64,000 nt of DNA, taken from NCBI RefSeq assembly GCF_000785435.2, contig NZ_JTDB02000001.1, forward strand, positions 1,330,499 to 1,394,498, in the 5' to 3' direction. Source of the DNA: Paraburkholderia sacchari (GTDB lineage: Bacteria > Pseudomonadota > Gammaproteobacteria > Burkholderiales > Burkholderiaceae). Shown piece after piece: positions 61,959 to 64,000 of this stretch; positions within the stretch are counted from its first letter, which is position 1; every line of letters starts with the position of its first letter. The position numbers and the translations under genes are program-made. The notes under the pieces are model-generated. The model was given only the letters and a program-made list of their open reading frames with translations, searched no databases and was not told where the DNA came from.

Positions 61959-62687
61959 ATGAGCAAACGCGTCCTGCTCGGCATGCTGACCCCTTCGTCC
62001 AACACCGCGCTCGAACCCATCACGAGCGCGATGGTGGCCCAACTGCCCGGCGTCAGCGCCCATTTCTCGCGCTTCACCGTGACCGAGATTTCGCTGTCCG
62101 AGCAGGCGCTCGGTCAGTTCGACACCACCAACATCATTCAGGCCGCGCGCCTGCTGGCCGACGCCAAGGTCGACGTGATCGCCTGGAACGGCACGTCGTC
62201 GGGCTGGCTCGGCTTCGAGAGCGACCGCCGCCTGTGCCGTGAAATCGAAGAAGCGACCGGCATTCCCGCGACCACTTCGATTCTGGCGCTCAACGAAATT
62301 CTGGTTAAGACCGGCGTGAACAAGTTTGGCCTGGTCAGCCCATACATCGAGGAAGTCCAGCAGAAGATCGTGGCCAATTACCGCGAGAACGGCATCGACT
62401 GCTCTTCCGAAAGCCATCTGGGCCTGAAGGTGAATTTCCAGTTCTCCGAAGTAACCCAGGAAACGTTGCTCACCCAGATTCGCGAAGTCGCGGCCCAGGG
62501 CCCCGAAGCAATCGTCACCTATTGCACCAATTTGCACGCCGCGCATCTGGCCGACGAAGTGGAGCGGCAGCACGGCCTCCCGCTCTACGACACGATCTCC
62601 ACCGTGGTGTGGAAGTCGCTGAAGCTCGCGGGCTACGATACGACCCGGCTCGAGGGCTGGGGCCGCTTGTTTACCGAAGTTGCGTGA
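61959..62687 (+). CDS. Asp/Glu-racemase-superfamily enzyme with decarboxylase-like active site, copy 2
   Basis: A 242-residue paralogue of the enzyme at 55015, the same length and with the same active-site layout: TPSSNTALEP, then Gly78-Thr79-Ser80 (AWNGTSSG), Tyr129 (SPYIEEV) and a single cysteine in TYCTNLHAAH. As in copy 1, the first racemase cysteine is missing. It ends 10 bases before a hydantoinase gene. It may process the ring-opening product of that enzyme, for example by decarboxylation. Confidence 0.85.
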   Translation: MSKRVLLGMLTPSSNTALEPITSAMVAQLPGVSAHFSRFTVTEISLSEQALGQFDTTNIIQAARLLADAKVDVIAWNGTSSGWLGFESDRRLCREIEEATGIPATTSILALNEILVKTGVNKFGLVSPYIEEVQQKIVANYRENGIDCSSESHLGLKVNFQFSEVTQETLLTQIREVAAQGPEAIVTYCTNLHAAHLADEVERQHGLPLYDTISTVVWKSLKLAGYDTTRLEGWGRLFTEVA

Positions 62688-62697
62688 GGGACTTGCC

Positions 62698-64000
62698 ATG
62701 ACGACAGCCATGAAAACCGAATACGACCTCGTCATCCGCAATGCCGACGTGGTGACCGCGTCCGAGCGCTTTAACTGCGATATCGGCGTGAAGAACGGCG
62801 TCGTCGTGGCGCTGGCCCGCGAGCTGGGCGCAGGCGCGCGCGAGATCGACGCAACCGGCCTGCTGGCGCTGCCCGGCGGCATCGACGCGCACTGCCATCT
62901 CGATCAGCCCATGCCCGAAGGGCTGAAGATGGCCGACGACTTCCTGAGCGGCACGCGCGCCGCGGTGTGCGGCGGCACCACCACGGTGATCCCGTTCGCC
63001 GCGCAGGAAAAGGGCCAATCGCTTAAGGCCGCGGTGGCCGACTATCATCGCCGCGCCGATGGCCGCGCGGTCACCGACTACGCGTTCCACCTGATCGTCT
63101 CCGATCCCACTCCCGAGGTGCTGGAGCGCGAGCTGCCCGAACTGATCGCGGCGGGCTATACGTCGTTCAAGATCTACATGACCTACGACGATCTCAAGCT
63201 CAGCGACCGCGAGATCCTCGAAGTGATGGACGTGGCGCGCCGCAACCAGGCGCTGGTCATGGTGCATGCCGAAAACTCCGACTGCATCGCATGGCTGACC
63301 GACAAGCTCACGGAAGAAGGCAAGCACTCGCCGAAGTATCACGCGCTCTCGCGCCCCGCCGCCGTCGAGCGCGAAGCGACGCATCGCGCGATCGCCTTCT
63401 CCGAACTCGTCGACGTGCCGATCCTGATCGTTCACGTCTCGGGCCAGGATGCGATCGAGCAGATCGAATGGGCACAGCGCCGCGGCCTCCACATCTATGC
63501 CGAGACCTGCCCGCAGTATCTGTATCTGACTGCCGAAGATCTCGGCCACGACGACGGCTATCACGGCGCCAAGTGCGTTTGCAGCCCGCCGCCACGCGAT
63601 ACGTCGAGCCAGAAAGCGGTGTGGAGCGCGCTCAAGCGCGGCATTTTCAGTGTGTTCTCGTCCGACCACGCGCCGTTCTCGTTCGACGACCCGCAGGGCA
63701 AGAAGCCCGGCGGCGAAGAAGTCTCGTTCGAGCACATTCCGAATGGCATCCCCGGCATCGAAACCCGTCTCGCGCTGCTGTTCGACGGCGTGAGCCACGG
63801 CAAGCTGTCGCTGCACAAGTTCGTCGAGCTGACTTCGCTGAATCCCGCGAAGCTGTACGGCCTGTATCCGCGCAAGGGCACCATCGCGGTGGGCGCCGAC
63901 GCCGACATCGTGCTGTGGGACCCGGCCAAACAAGTCGCCATTGCGAACGACGCGCTGCACCACAACGTCGACTACACGCCGTACGAGGGCCGCACCGTGC
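62698..64000 (+). CDS. Dihydropyrimidinase / hydantoinase (3' end outside the window)
   Basis: At least 434 residues of a cyclic amidohydrolase, cut by the window edge. The complete binuclear metal site is visible: His65 and His67 (GGIDAHCHLDQP), carboxylated Lys158 (TSFKIYMTY), His190 (MVHAENSD), His246 (IVHVSGQD) and Asp323 (SSDHAPF). The enzyme opens dihydropyrimidine, hydantoin or related cyclic imide rings. GGCTTCGACGCC-type specificity cannot be deduced. GAGGGACTTGCC precedes the ATG; ATG 62710 is an alternative. Confidence 0.9.
   Translation, partial: MTTAMKTEYDLVIRNADVVTASERFNCDIGVKNGVVVALARELGAGAREIDATGLLALPGGIDAHCHLDQPMPEGLKMADDFLSGTRAAVCGGTTTVIPFAAQEKGQSLKAAVADYHRRADGRAVTDYAFHLIVSDPTPEVLERELPELIAAGYTSFKIYMTYDDLKLSDREILEVMDVARRNQALVMVHAENSDCIAWLTDKLTEEGKHSPKYHALSRPAAVEREATHRAIAFSELVDVPILIVHVSGQDAIEQIEWAQRRGLHIYAETCPQYLYLTAEDLGHDDGYHGAKCVCSPPPRDTSSQKAVWSALKRGIFSVFSSDHAPFSFDDPQGKKPGGEEVSFEHIPNGIPGIETRLALLFDGVSHGKLSLHKFVELTSLNPAKLYGLYPRKGTIAVGADADIVLWDPAKQVAIANDALHHNVDYTPYEGRTV

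Noticed and set aside
62671..63963. A 1.3-kb minus-strand open frame over the last gene
   Set aside because: The plus strand encodes a hydantoinase with all six metal ligands. The minus frame is its shadow.
1..64000. tRNA, rRNA, CRISPR arrays, insertion sequences and phage genes
   Set aside because: I looked for tRNA-like cloverleaf ends, regularly spaced repeats, transposase motifs and integrase motifs and saw none. By-eye inspection cannot exclude a small RNA gene.

Overview
The window is high-GC, densely packed DNA from a Burkholderiaceae bacterium, most likely a Paraburkholderia-type species. The strongest pointer is a LuxR / RsaL / LuxI quorum-sensing locus laid out like the BraR-RsaL-BraI system of plant-associated Burkholderia, with rsaL antisense between regulator and synthase. 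The genus is an inference from gene content; I saw no rRNA or tRNA gene, CRISPR array or intact insertion sequence.

Layout. 0.1-0.8 kb: an FCD-type GntR regulator. 1.3-6.7 kb: one operon for a ba3-like terminal oxidase (subunits I and II plus a small membrane peptide) with three dedicated multiheme c-type cytochromes. 6.7-10.1 kb: a possible GGDEF remnant, a MauG-type diheme peroxidase and a phospholipase C-like lipoprotein on the minus strand. 10.6-15.1 kb: small secreted proteins, an M23 endopeptidase, an unknown exported protein, a protein with a CNF1/BLF1-like LSGC deamidase motif, and a LysE exporter. 15.1-23.7 kb: amine and amino-acid catabolism, namely a binding protein, a DadA-like oxidase and an APC permease facing a MocR regulator, then a second MocR facing an omega-amino acid:pyruvate aminotransferase. 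24.2-29.4 kb: the protocatechuate (beta-ketoadipate) operon pcaIJ-pcaB-pcaD-pcaC with a divergent LysR regulator. 29.5-31.2 kb: folE and an EpsC-type serine acetyltransferase. 32.6-34.4 kb: the quorum-sensing locus. 35-38.6 kb: a universal stress protein, an FNR-type regulator, an EgtB/SenA-family non-heme iron enzyme and a frameshifted AraC pseudogene. 39.5-43.4 kb: an isolated flhDC pair beside a MASE4-type histidine kinase and two response regulators. 43.4-52.8 kb: a DUF2182/DUF1326 pair, an SDR, a LysR with an M20 peptidase and MHS transporter, ilvE, and a BNR-repeat protein paired with a MoaD-like protein.

52.8-64.0 kb is the most unusual stretch: a catabolic locus containing two diverged copies of one module (divergent FCD-GntR regulator, then MFS transporter, then an Asp/Glu-racemase-superfamily enzyme). 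Copy 1 continues into two secreted serine hydrolases. Copy 2 is preceded by a DUF3830 gene and continues into a dihydropyrimidinase/hydantoinase cut by the window end. Both racemase-like enzymes lack the first catalytic cysteine and carry Gly-Thr-Ser there, with the second cysteine kept, which is the arylmalonate-decarboxylase arrangement. I read the locus as uptake and breakdown of an undescribed substrate, perhaps a cyclic ureide or amide that opens to a malonate-like acid.

Starts were moved from the longest open frame wherever a Shine-Dalgarno sequence, a conserved N-terminus or an ATGA stop-start overlap supported an internal start. Residue numbers are counted by hand from the chosen starts.
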